Of a stretch of DNA of 64,000 bases, positions 38,691-50,333 are shown piece by piece. The translations under genes were made by a program, and so were the position numbers. The stretch is from Thermothielavioides terrestris NRRL 8126 (lineage: Eukaryota; Ascomycota; Sordariomycetes; Sordariales; Chaetomiaceae), in NCBI RefSeq assembly GCF_000226115.1, contig NC_016460.1, forward strand, positions 2,108,001 to 2,172,000. Reading direction: 5' to 3'. The notes beneath the pieces are model-generated. The model worked only from the letters and a program-made list of their open reading frames with translations. It ran no database searches and had not been told where the DNA came from. Within the stretch, counting starts at the first letter, position 1; every line of letters begins with the position of its first letter.

Positions 38691-41600
38691 TGGGGAAACT
38701 ATGGCCAGTACGTTATGCCAAGCTCTGAACCCCTTACCCCTGACGTAACACTCGGCGACGACGGGGATTGCGAGTCGGAGGTAGCAACTACGTCCTGCAC
38801 CGTATCGGCAAACGAGTAGGTAAGGGAAGACAGCTCATCCAGAAATGGGTGGCAGGTCGGGAAGCGTTCAGAGGATCTCCTCTGTCGTTCACTTCCTGAA
38901 AGCCCCGTGGCAGACAACCTAGTGTCAACTCCGAGCCGGGCCCGGAGAATTGCTCTCCATTGGGCCATCCAATGGCCTGGATGACGTTCCTGTCGTGCTT
39001 CTGGCGTCATATGATAACTTCTGCGCTGGGTCTGCCAACTGATGAGAGAGGGAAGGATCGAGATGTCGATATGCAGGTGTTAGTCAAAAAGACCTGGGTG
39101 CTCGACGAAAAGGGGGTGAGCAGTCGGGTGTTGGCAAGCCTCTGAGCACCCTGGCCCCGGGAAACTGAAACGCTCGAGACCAATTGGGGAATGTCAGCCC
39201 GACTGAATCGCAGAATACTGCCAAAAGCTCGACATTCGGAGCATGTCGAGTGCGAGATGCAGAACAGCTTTCGTCTTTTTTGTTTTGTTTGCTTTATTTT
39301 GGGCATCCGCTTGGTGGAACAGCACATTGGATCCCTGTTACCTAAACGAGACAGTGGAGCGTGGCAACGTTAGGGGGGCCGAATCATGGCAGCGCAGCCC
39401 CAAACGTGGGGCATCTGGAGAGGCCTGGAAGGCTCTTGGCAGGGATGCGCACTTGTAGCGGAACGCCGAGTTGTCAAATCCAATCTTTCCGCGAACCTCG
39501 TGACCATACGAGTGTCCGTTGCAATTCAAAGCTGCGAACCTGGCTTGCCGAGCACGAGGACAGCAGAGTTTTTCCGCAGCGCCTCGCCCTGTCCCGGCCG
39601 GCCCATCCGAGCACCAGGAGACAAGCTCCGTTCCTGGCCCCTGAGACTGCCACCGGCTTCCCCGCGTTCCAGCTTCCGGCCGGCACAGCGGCGGTCAGTG
39701 GACACCGAGAGATTGCGGCCAGCTTGAAAGCTGTGACGTAACTCACCAACTTGTGTACGGGTACTGCACACTGCTTGGTCGTCCCTAAACAACTCCGAAA
39801 TGTAAGGTAGCCCCTCATCCGCTCTCGATTTCTCCTCCGCTTCTGGGCCTGAAGAACACGACAGGTTACTGGACTTAGTGAAACGGCCCGACCCCGTGCT
39901 ACGTCAAGAACAGGTTGGGAAATATGAAATGGAGCAAAAGGGGTTTTCATTACCCCCATTTTACTTGATCAAAGACGCACTGCACTGTGTTTGCACGGCT
40001 TCTGGTGAGTCCGGGGTGTTGTGTAAATGGAACGGTGGGGCACCGTGCCCGACCGCTCGACCAGCCACAGCGAGTTGGGTCCTGGCGGCTGGAAGGCTGT
40101 CTTCCGTACAGAGTAAGTTGTTACGTACTCCTTGCAATCACGGGACCAGTTTGCGCTGGCACTCAACAGACGGGAGGCCCCTCGGCCGGCAGTCTCAGGA
40201 GGAATCCTCTGACTCCGACTGTCCAGCTGCCGTTGAGAACAGCCTGGGCTTCCATGATGCCACCGCCCTTGGATTGGTGATATCCCCTGTCACGCAGGTC
40301 TGTTGAGATGAAGAGGCGGTAAGAGATTCTGAAGGGGTCGCACAACACGACGCCGTCTCAGCTCCACGCCCTGCCTTTCTGTCACGCCCTTGCAAATGGC
40401 GTCAAAGGTCACGGCGAGCGCGATTTACATATGCCAGGACCTTTGAAAACGAGCTGATTTTCCTGATGTCTGGCGCTGTGTCGCATTGCCATGTCTTCGT
40501 GAAACTCGGGAGTGTTCTGTGTAATTCAGGGCCAGATTCCGGCACCAATCCGAGTGGGCATCCGCACCTCAATTTGGAAGTAACATGGAATCCTCTCGAG
40601 CGCTTTCCAGAATGTGCAACATCTCTTTTTGTGGTGCCCGGGAGCTGGTTACTGTGGCAGGCAGGGACTGCCGCTGTTATCCAATGTTTAGCTTACGCAG
40701 TACTGTGTCGTGTACCATTTAGCAGGCACGAGACTGCATTTCGCATGGGGGGTGAGGGTGTAAAGAACCCGATCAATATACAGTCCTCATTCGGCAAACC
40801 TCAACTACACTACCTGACCTATCTAACCTATTGGAGCCAGAGCTAGAAGTCAAGAGGAACAAGGCCTCTGGTTCTTCATTGGGGCTTAAACACGGTCGCT
40901 CTCTGATAACACGAACAATTACCTCGGTAGACATGCAAAAAGATGGACTTCGTCCTGGTCCAGCGCCACCAAGGTACCCGTTCTGTCCGGATTACTAAGG
41001 TACCAGTGTGTGTACGCAGAAGGAGTGTGTATGCCGAGACCGACGAGCGAAGGGCCCACATTCTTACCCCAGAACCTCGAATAGCCGCTCCTGTGGGCCA
41101 CTGGTGGCAGGTACACTCCTGTGGTAGCAGTGCAGCATGCCCGGTACGTACCAGGTACCGTTCAAGCGTTCAGGTACCGCCTGCCGCGGCCTTTGAGCTT
41201 GTGACCCAATCAGCAGATGAACCCAATTGCCCGATCTGGCTTAGGCTCCGGATCCTCTTTGTCAGAGCGCCGCACGATGTCATCACAACCCGGTTTATGC
41301 AGGCAACTCCTTCCCTTGGGGAACGGAAAATGCCCTGGAGTCGACGCGTTTACTGTGTACACTACAGTGCCAATTCTTGAGGGAATTCCTCAAGACTCAA
41401 GGAGTTAATGCTCTCATCCTGTAAGATGCCAATTGGGAGGAGAATGGCGCCGTTCCCCAACATATATAAGAGCGTGGCGGCCCCATCACGAAACCATGCG
41501 TATCTCTTGCGTCCCAACTCGAGTGCTTGTCCCATCATTGCCACTTGAGAGGCAACAGAATTACACTACCATTACATATTTCCCGTCTCTTGCAACCGGG

Positions 41601-43287
41601 CAATCTCTTGCCGGTGCCTACCCTGCCTATCTTCAGGCATTCCAGCTTGGCTGTTATCAGTCGTTCCTGCCTGCCACCAAACACCGCGGCCGACCTTATC
41701 TCTGTGCAACATTCCAGGCTCCGTTGCCGCCAAAAAAAGGTACAGCACCACCTAACTTACACCCGCCCTTTCGGTTCCTGCGCCCTGGGCCCTGTCCGGT
41801 GACTGTCGATCTCGCTGCTGGTTTTCGTACCTGCGGCATCGCGTCCGCCGTCGCGTCCGGGCTGTGTCCCCAACTGCAGACACAACACGAGAGCTGTGAG
41901 ATCTTGGCAGAATCTCCCCCAGTTTGGTATGACTGCTTTGAGATGATGAGCCAGACGAATTGAAGCAGGACTTTTGGGGTTGCTGCCAATTCGAAGCTCT
42001 CGGGCGAAGCCAAAGCTCTTCCTTTGCCTCCACAGTATCTGGAGGCCGTCTCGGGTCGCTCACTCCTTCCACTGCCCAAAAACAAAAATCAGAGATACGA
42101 AAACGCGGCTAGCTGACGGAACCACTGAATTAGATAACCCTTTGCGGACGAAGTTTTCTTCCCGCGTAAATCTCGAGCCTGCTCTCGGCCAGATTGCCGG
42201 CTTGTAGGGTACCTTACTGTTCCGACCCTGTTTTCGGTCCGTCGCAGGCACGGGCAGATAGGTACGCGGCCTTGTTCTTTGTTCTTCCCCTGAAGCGGGC
42301 CCTTTGCTCGGCCGGCTTTCGTTCGAGGAGGAAACGAAACATCCCTTCCGTGCCTCATCGCAGTCGCATCCTGCTCCGGACACAGAACATCCCAGCCAAC
42401 AGCCGTCCGTGCCGGTTTCATTCCGTCAGCGTCAGCGACTAATTTGCTTCGCGATAACAGCTGCCGGGTCCATATCAGGGACTTGCACAGTACACCCGGC
42501 AAACACACACCGGCACTCAGCCGAGCTGTCTCAAGCGGAACAAGCTCTCCCGGCGAACCTTGCGTCGAGAAGAGGTACGTTAAACAGTTCATTGACCAGC
42601 CAACTCGCACACTGCACATCCCAGACAGAGGAGGCCGATGTTTGCGCATCGCGAGCCTCTTATCTCCCTTATCTTTTGCGAGGATGGCGCAGCGGGCACA
42701 TTCAGCCAAGGAGCACCACCAGCGGGCACCCGGGAGCGGTGAGCATGGGGCGGAGCCTCCTGTCCCGGAAACGAGCAACAGTCGTCCTGAACCGAGTTGC
42801 CGACATCCAATTGGCAATTTGAGCAGATGAGAACTGACGCCATGTCGTCGTGTCGCTCTTCATTCCTGCTCTGTGCCACGGGCATCTACGGACACTCGAG
42901 CTTCGTGGTCTCCCTGGATCGTCCGGTCCCGGAAAAGTGCCGGTTTGTCGACCAGATACCGGCGTCCAGGGGCGTGCGGGCCGTCGCTGACGTTCCTGTC
43001 CTTCCTTGCCGCGCGTCAAGCCTCGGTCATCTGGGTCTGGACAGCGGTCAGTTGCTTCCTGCTGTGGCGGGACATCAGCACAAACTGGCTCTCACACACC
43101 GACAAGATGCTCCCGTTCCCGTCCCGTCCCCGTCCGCTCGCTCTACAAAGCTGTCGTCCGCTCCTCGCTGGCCTGCCGGCTGCTCTCTTCTCCTTACATC
43201 ACCCATGTCCGGCTTGGCCGTGCCCGAGCATATCCCCTGACATCTGTTTCTCTCTCTGCCTGACTTTCCCCACACATCGCCTCCATC
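38691..43287. other. About 4.6 kb of unique-looking sequence without a supported gene
   Basis: Composition switches at about 38,690 from TA-rich, RIP-affected DNA to ordinary GC-richer sequence. Many short open frames overlap on both strands, but none has protein-like composition, a conserved motif or a consistent exon structure. A TATA-like CATATATAAGAG at 41,460 and a cluster of four GGTACC sites (40,973-41,178) are the only local features noted. The last several hundred bases are probably the promoter and leader of the glutamate dehydrogenase gene: pyrimidine-rich tracts (TTTCTCTCTCTGCC, near 43,249) lie just before its ATG. A non-coding RNA or very divergent gene cannot be excluded. Confidence 0.55.
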
Positions 43288-46200
43288 ATGACGGACCTCG
43301 TCATCCAGCCGTCGCCCACTAGTCCCATTGGCGGTGGGCGCGGCGTGTTGGGGTTGAACATCAAAACTGACTTGTCCATCTCCAGCTTCCCCGCGTACGT
43401 GGATCCGTTTACTTCGTCAGGCGAGACCATGTCAAGCTCCCCAATAGCTATGAGCGCCACCCATCGTCTAGTGGAGAGGGTCAAGGGGGACGAGCCGGGG
43501 AGGCATCCGTCGCCGCAGCCCACGCACGTCAGCTACCCCCTCATGCCGAGGGCGAACGGCAACGGCCACAGGGTCCTGCGCTCAGCGACCGTGGGCTACG
43601 TTGCGCCCGAGTTCAAGGGCAAGAAGGAGCAGATGAAACAAGGTCAGCACCCTTCGGGCGTGGAGGCGCCCGCAATGACTCGGGCGTTTGAACTGACGCG
43701 TCGACAGTCAAGGCATACATCATGAAATGCGGGTGGATTCCCGAGTCGCTGGTTGACTCTCAGATCGCTTGGTTCTACAACGATCTCGGTATCGACGATG
43801 TCTACTTCCAAGTCGAGAACCCGGAAGTGGTGGCCAACCACATTACATCCCTCTATGCCGCCAAGGTCGCCGCATATTCGCGCGAAGACAAGCGGGAAGA
43901 GATCCGCTTGGACATGGAAGCCTCGGACCATGCCATCTACATCGACACCAGCGAGCCCGGCAAGACCGCCATCGACGGTCCGCGGTACGAACATCGCCTG
44001 GAAGCCAAGTACCTGGACGGCAGCGACCCGTCAAAACGCTTCCGCGTCGAGACCTTCCGGTCACCCGGTATCATCGGACCCTCGGACTCGAAGTCGACAT
44101 TGCGCTGCTACTTCGTCTACCAGTGCCACTTCGTCGAGCCCAACGCCGATCCCAAGGAGACTCGACTCGAGGTCATCAGCGACCGCATGTTCCTCGCCAA
44201 GGTGACCAAGAACACCAAGCAGATCTACCAGGAGATCATCGAGATCGCTGTCAGCAGGACCGGTCCGGTCATCGAGGTTTTCGACATCGAAGACTCGCGG
44301 GAGAAGAGGTTGGTCGTCGCCTTCCGCTCCAGGACAGCGAGAGGAATGTTCAGCGCCCTGAGCGATCTCTACCATTACTACGGCGTCACGAGCTCCCGGA
44401 AGTACGTCGAGCAGTTCTCCAACGGGATCACGGTCATGAGCATCTACCTGCGCCCCGCCGCGAACCTCGACTCCTCCAAGTATCCGCCGATCGAGGAGTC
44501 GATCCACCAGATCACCAAGGAGGTGTCGCTCCTGTACTGCATGCCCCAGACCAAGCTCCACGCCATGTTCGCCTCGGGCGAGCTGAGCCTGCAAGAAACC
44601 ATCTATGCGCACTGCGTATGGGTCTTCGTGCAGCACTTCTTGAACCGTCTCGGGTCCGAGTACGCCTCGCTGGTGGCGGCACTCGATCCCAGAAACAACG
44701 GGCACGCCGAGATCCTGTCGAGGATGAAGAAGCGCCTGCGCACCGAGACGTTCACTCCCGATTACATCCTCGAGATCATCAGTTCACATCCCGGGCTCAT
44801 CCGCGCCCTGTACGCCTCTTTCGCCGCCGTCCACCTCCAGGTCGGGCCCGACTTTGACCGCTATTGCATTGCCCCGACCCCGGGCACGGAGGTCCTCTCT
44901 GATGCCAAGCTCAAAGAAAAAATCACGAAGGACGTTTCCAATGAGCACGAGGAGATGGTCATGACGGCCTTCCGCGTCTTCAACAACGCCGTGCTCAAGA
45001 CCAACTATTTCACCCCGACCAAGGTGGCACTGAGCTTCCGGCTCGACCCCTCGTTCCTCCCTGAGATTGAGTACCCGAAGCGCCTCTACGGCATGTTCTT
45101 CGTCATCACGGCAGAGTCGCGGGGCTTCCACCTGCGCTTCAAGGACATTGCTCGGGGCGGTATCCGCATCGTCAAATCGCGCAGCAAGGAGGCCTACTCG
45201 ATCAACGCTCGGAACCTGTTCGACGAGAACTACGGTCTCGCCAGCACCCAGCAGCGCAAGAACAAAGACATCCCCGAGGGGGGCTCCAAGGGCGTCATCT
45301 TGCTTGATCCTAAGCAGCAGGACAAGGCCCGCGAGGCCTTCGAGAAGTATATCGACAGCATCCTGGACCTGCTGCTGAAGGCCGAGACACCCGGCATCAA
45401 GAACCCCATCGTCGATCTCTACGGCAAGGAAGAGATCCTCTTCATGGGCCCGGACGAGAACACGGCCGACCTGGTCGACTGGGCAACCGAGCACGCCCGC
45501 ACCCGCGGCGCTACCTGGTGGAAGTCGTTCTTCACCGGCAAGTCGCCGAAGCTGGGTGGCATCCCGCACGACACGTACGGCATGACGACGCTGTCGGTGC
45601 GCGAGTATGTCAAGGGCATCTACCGCAAGCTCAACTTGGATCCGTCCAAGGTGAGGAAGATGCAGACGGGCGGCCCGGACGGCGACCTGGGCAGCAACGA
45701 GATCCTTCTCAGCGACGAGACGTACACCGCCATCGTCGACGGCTCCGGCGTCCTCGTCGACCCCAACGGCATTGACAAGGAGGAGCTGTACCGGCTCGCC
45801 AGGAAGCGCCAGATGATCTCGCATTTTGATCTGTCCAAGCTGTCCAAGGACGGTTATAGGGTGCTCTGCGAGGATGCGAACGTCACGCTGCCCAGCGGAG
45901 AGGTTGTCAGCAATGGCACGGCGTTCCGCAACACGTACCATCTCCGTGACACCGGTCTGACGGATATGTTTGTGCCGTGCGGTGGCCGGCCCGAGTCGAT
46001 CGACCTCGTCTCGGTGAACAAGCTCATCAAGAACGGCAAGGCCACCATCCCCTACATCGTCGAGGGCGCCAACCTCTTCATCACGCAAGACGCCAAGCTG
46101 CGCCTCGAGGAGGCCGGCTGCATCGTGTATAAGGACGCCAGCGCCAACAAGGGCGGCGTGACCAGCTCCTCGCTCGAGGTACTCGCATCCCTTAGCTTCG

Positions 46201-46734
46201 ACGATAAGGAGTTTGCCGAGAACATGTGCTACGACGGCAAGGGCAACGCCCCCGAGTTCTACAAGGCGTACGTCAAGGCGGTGCAGGAGAAGATCCAGGA
46301 GAACGCGCGGCTCGAGTTCGAAGCCATCTGGCGCGAGCACGAGCAGACGGGCGTGCCGCGGTCAGTGATCTCCGACAAGCTGTCGGTGGCCATCACGACG
46401 CTCGACGAGCAGCTGCAGCACTCGGACCTGTGGGAGAACGAGGACATCCGCCGCGCCGTGCTGGCGGACGCGCTGCCGAACCTGCTCATCGAGAAGCTCG
46501 GCCTCGATACCATCATCCACCGCGTGCCGGACACGTATCTGCGCGCCATCTTTGGCAGCTACCTGGCCAGCCGGTTCGTCTACGAGTGCGGCAGCTCGCC
46601 GAGCCAGTTCGCGTTCTATGACTTGTAAGTTGCCCCCCTCTGATCCCCGTTCTCGCGCATGGAACATTAGAGTAGACAGGCAGCTGACAATCGTCCATAG
46701 CATGTCCAAGAGGATGGCCAAGATGCAGTCGTGA
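43288..46734 (+). CDS. GDH2: NAD-specific glutamate dehydrogenase
   Basis: Oxidatively deaminates glutamate to 2-oxoglutarate and ammonium with NAD+, the catabolic partner of the NADP enzyme. Exons 43288-43642, 43708-46624 and 46701-46734 give 1,101 residues, close to the fungal 115-kDa class (yeast Gdh2 is about 1,090). The first junction joins MKQ to VKAYIMK. The last intron (46625-46700) starts GTAAGT, has GCTGAC near its end, and adds FMSKRMAKMQS; reading on without splicing would stop at once. The Glu/Leu/Phe/Val dehydrogenase core is visible near residues 600-650 (GGIRIVKSRSKEAY, then KNKDIPEGGSKG around the substrate lysine). The nucleotide-binding half includes MQTGGPDGDLGSNE and, near residue 900, EGANLFITQDAKLRLEEAG. 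The N-terminal segment HVSYPLMPRANG is typical of fungal orthologues. The start has a good context (CCATCATGAC). Confidence 0.96.
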
Positions 46735-47944
46735 TTTCAGTCAGCATTGTCCATGCTTTCATTCAAAAGGACTTGTGTGTTGTCTCTCAGGCGATTGGCG
46801 TACGGAAAACTGCAACATGTGTCTCGACGGAAGAAAAAAAGAAGAAAAACGACTTAGGCATGGAAGCAAAGCTGGTTTGGGCAGACATGGGGCTTTTGGT
46901 GCTACAGAAAATCGTCGGCTGCGGTCCTGATCCGCTGTTGTCTGTTTTCTTGTTTCTTGTCCTTTTCCTCTTGGGTCAGTTCTTCCTGTGCGAATTTTGT
47001 CTTTTGACAGTGCAGCGGTGCGACGAGTGAACGATCTCCTTGAGCGAGTAGAGTTCTATGAATAGACTTTGGTATTTCTCCCTGCATTTCCGTGCTTTTG
47101 ACGCGTTAATGGCACTGCTGTCCTGGCGCTCGGTGCTAGTAGCTACCTAGTCTTGGAGTCATCGTCGGCGCTGAGTTGTGCTTGCTTGATGGACCGGCTC
47201 GTCGGGTGGTGGCTGGATATGAGCGCGTTTCATGACTCACACACGGTCTGTGGGACGGAGCCAAGACGGGACGTGAGCTTATCGTCATGACTCAGATGGT
47301 GGTACGCAACGCGCTCGGTTGTGTACCATGTATGTATCTCCCGAGCACGGAAGCTCGTGGAGTGTAGGACCGGGAGATAAGAGTGTTCCGTTCCATTGTA
47401 CGCACCCGGGTATGTTCTGGTCGGGAGGGCCGTGGTACATACTGGCGGGACTTGAGAGCCCAAGCGTGGAACTGTTAGTTGTGGGCTGCCGCGGCATCGC
47501 ATAAGCGCTTGATATCGCTGGGCGCGGTTGGGTGTTGTCGGACGCTGCTTGATAGTCGGTATATTACGTCTCAAGTCTTACGACAGCTACACGCTACCTG
47601 GGCCGCAGTGGGTAGCCGTGCTGCCGGTCTTGAGAGAGACGCCGAGGAGGCCCTGTGCTGGTTTGCGGGGCTGACTTCCCTTCGACGAGGCTTATCGTCC
47701 TCAAACAACTGGCGCAGGGAGCAATGGGGACGGCCACCCGGCTGGGAAGGCAGTCGGGCTTTCCAACAGGAGTCTGAAGCGAGGTATGAGCCCAATTCTC
47801 CGAACAAACCAATCCATTTGTGAGTGCTATGGCTATGGTCCAGTTACCATCCACCGACGCCGCTTGGTTGGGTGATCCCGTCAACAGCACACCGCAACCC
47901 GACCTAGCAGGCTACCCCCCTCCCCTCCCCCTTCAGCCAACCCA
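46735..47944. other. Convergent intergenic region GDH2/TYR1
   Basis: About 1.2 kb between two 3' ends. It should contain both 3' UTRs. No open frame here has support. Confidence 0.6.
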
Positions 47945-49933
47945 TCACTCCCTCTCGCTCTCCTCCAACACGGCGCGGATCATGGCCTGGCCGACCTCCA
48001 CGGCGCCCTCGAAGCGGGGCTCGAAGAACTTCTGGGTGACGGCGAAGCGCTCGCGCCAGGTCTCGAACTGGCGCAGGGCGACGCACTCGGCCCAGCCGCA
48101 GGCGGCGATGGTGAACTGCAGGTCGTCGCGGCGGAAGGTGTGGTCCTCGAGCCCGACGCGCAGCGACTCGTCGAGCAGTCCCGGCGTGCGGAACAGGTGC
48201 TCGGTGACGCCCAGCCAGAGGCGGAACAGCGGCGTCGAGCAGATCATGTGGTCGTAGGGCACGATGCCGAGCGCGCTCCAGCAGTCGACCATGGCGAGGA
48301 GCGAGAGGTGGTTGTTGGGCAGGGGCGGGCTGGCCCCGGCGGCGGCTGTCGAGTTGGTGTTGTTGTTCGGGTTCGGCTTGAGGCTGAAGCGGTCGACAAC
48401 GCCCTCCGGCAGGAGAGGCTTGTCGCCCCATTTGGGGGCGTCATCGCGGCCAAAGACCTTCTCCTTGGCGGCGTAGACGCGCTCGCGCAGCTCGTCGCGG
48501 CGGCCCTCGAGCATCAGGTAGAAGAGCTCGGTGGTCGACTTGGCGAACTGGTTGATCTGCTTGTGCGCCTCCGGGTTGAGGATGGCCAGCCCGGCGTAGA
48601 CGTGCCACTTCTGCGCGTAGATGCGCAGCATCAGGTTGATCTTGACGTTCTCGATGCCGCCCACGTAGCGCGAGCCCTCCCAGGGGAACTGCTTGGTGGC
48701 GTGCCAGGCCTTGCCCATGGAGAGGAAGGCGACGTGCGTGACGGCTTGCGTGTCGGCCGTGATCCGGTCGTGCTCCCGGGCGGTGAGGTAGACGTGCTTG
48801 GAGCCGAGGCAGCGGAGGACGGCCTCAACCTTGGCGAAGGACTCGTCGGACGCGCGATGCTTGATGAGCACCAGCGGCTGGCCGCGCGGGTCGACGTTGG
48901 GCCCGTGCAGCGAGTGGCACGAGACAATGTCGACGTCGCTGGGGAGGTGCTCTTCGAACGCTTTGATCTCGGGGTCCTTACACGACGTCTGGCCGCCGAC
49001 GATGGCGCCGAGGCGGGTTGCTGGACAGTGTGGTTACATGGTAAGAAGCTTGCTCACGGACACAGGCCAATGGAAGATTGAATGAAGATCATCAGACAGG
49101 CACACACATGGACCATACTGCGCGACCACCCGCCCTATGGCCGCGGCTTCCACACTGTAGATAATGTAGTCGCTGGCACGAGACACCAGGTGGCCGTTGC
49201 GGAGAATTTGTATATTCTTCTATAGACACGATCTCAGCACCGGTCCGCAGCGGAGATCAGGTGAGATGCATGGCCAGCGTACATGGTTCGCAAACTCGGC
49301 AACCAGCTCCTCGTACTTTTCCTCTCTGTCGCAGGCCATGATCCTGCACGTACCGCCGGTTAGCGTTTTCCCCTCGCGAACAGGCGCGATGCTGGCCAGA
49401 TCTCTAGATCTCTAGACCTGTGATTTGAGTCAGCGAATTTCCGAGCCAGGAGCAACGCTGCAATCTCGTGTAGCTGGGGCAAATGCTTCAGACGAAGAAT
49501 GATAAGGTAGCTGAGATTTTTCATCATGGAAAGCCCGCAGCAGCAAGCCGGGGCCAGAAAGGCTGACCAGCCATGCCACGGACGATACTCTAGCCAAATG
49601 CGCTCAAGTCATCATGCTAAAGGGGGATTGGTTGTGGAGGAGGTTGAAGAAATAGTGAGAAGAGCAACTTACCCAGGTCAAAAGCGCAATAAGTCAGGGC
49701 CAGAGGAAGTCAGGGTAAGTGAGCCACCACCAGCTACCCGCCTGCGAGGCGTGTGCCTTGAGGCAAGCCGAATAGAGATAAGGGGAAAATGACCGCCCCA
49801 AAAATAACCAGAAGAATTACCTCCATCCCGCACTGCTCAAGCGCCGGGCATACATCTTGCCCATGTCGCCCATGCCGATGAGCCCGACGACGAAGTTCTC
49901 GGCGCCGGGAAACGGCGCCGTTGCGGCCGCCAT
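47945..49933 (-). CDS. TYR1: Prephenate dehydrogenase (tyrosine biosynthesis)
   Basis: Converts prephenate to 4-hydroxyphenylpyruvate with NADP+, the committed step to tyrosine. Four exons (49933-49821, 49343-49283, 49219-49108, 49020-47945) encode 453 residues, equal to yeast Tyr1 within a residue or two. The N-terminus has the dinucleotide fold VVGLIGMGDMGKMYARRL (residues 15-31). The conserved DREEKYEEL, NGHLVSRASDYIIYSVE and VGGQTSCKDPE blocks are each read across or next to a splice junction, which fixes the exon model. The catalytic region SCHSLHGPNVDPRGQPLVLIKHR follows. Intron 1 is long (477 bp, GTAATT...GCTAAC...CAG); the others are ordinary. It shares a 400-bp promoter region with the divergent RCC1-repeat gene. 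Confidence 0.95.
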
Positions 49934-50333
49934 TGTCACACGACCACTGACTGAGGCACTGCTGATTGCGAGCCGGAGTCCCTCGGTTGCCAGATCACAT
50001 CGTCAACCGGGTGGGCGGTAGCTTCCCTCGACTCGTCACGTTGAGGGTAGCTCCGAATCCTGGGATGCTGGAGGCAGAGAGTGAGGTGCAGTCAGAAAAT
50101 TTCCCCCGCGATCGGAATTTAAAGTTGCAGAAAGAAGTGGGTCCTGCCTTGTTGGGTGGGGTTCCACTCGCTACCGCCCACAGTGTCGCACAGTGTGTCT
50201 AACGCATAGAGATCATCCGTCCCCTCAATTAGGAGGCAGGTATCCGTACTGTGAACACACGCATTCACTTGTAACTTTCACAACCTCACTCACAGGTTCC
50301 TTCACCTCACCTAGGGCACATGCACAAACCAAC
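49934..50333. promoter_or_regulatory. Bidirectional promoter region TYR1 / RCC1-repeat gene
   Basis: 400 bp between two start codons facing away from each other. No TATA box or known operator is evident by eye. Short uninformative open frames only. Confidence 0.5.

Noticed and set aside
41433..42817. Open frames of 130-240 codons in the region before GDH2
   Set aside because: They overlap one another on both strands, have no recognisable motif or hydrophobic/helix periodicity, and no splice structure that extends them.
44784..46340. Long open frame (about 518 codons) antisense to glutamate dehydrogenase
   Set aside because: It lies wholly within a conserved gene on the other strand; GC-rich codon bias leaves the antisense frame open. 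Composition is not protein-like.
46625..46628. TAA as the GDH2 stop codon
   Set aside because: The TAA is part of GTAAGT. Splicing to 46701 gives the FMSKRMAK-type C-terminus expected for the family, with a GCTGAC branch site.
46731..47030. Small open frame with a hydrophobic stretch after GDH2
   Set aside because: It overlaps the GDH2 stop codon and lies in the expected 3' UTR; no support.
48140..49081. Open frame antisense to TYR1
   Set aside because: Overlaps conserved TYR1 exon 4 entirely; no motif.
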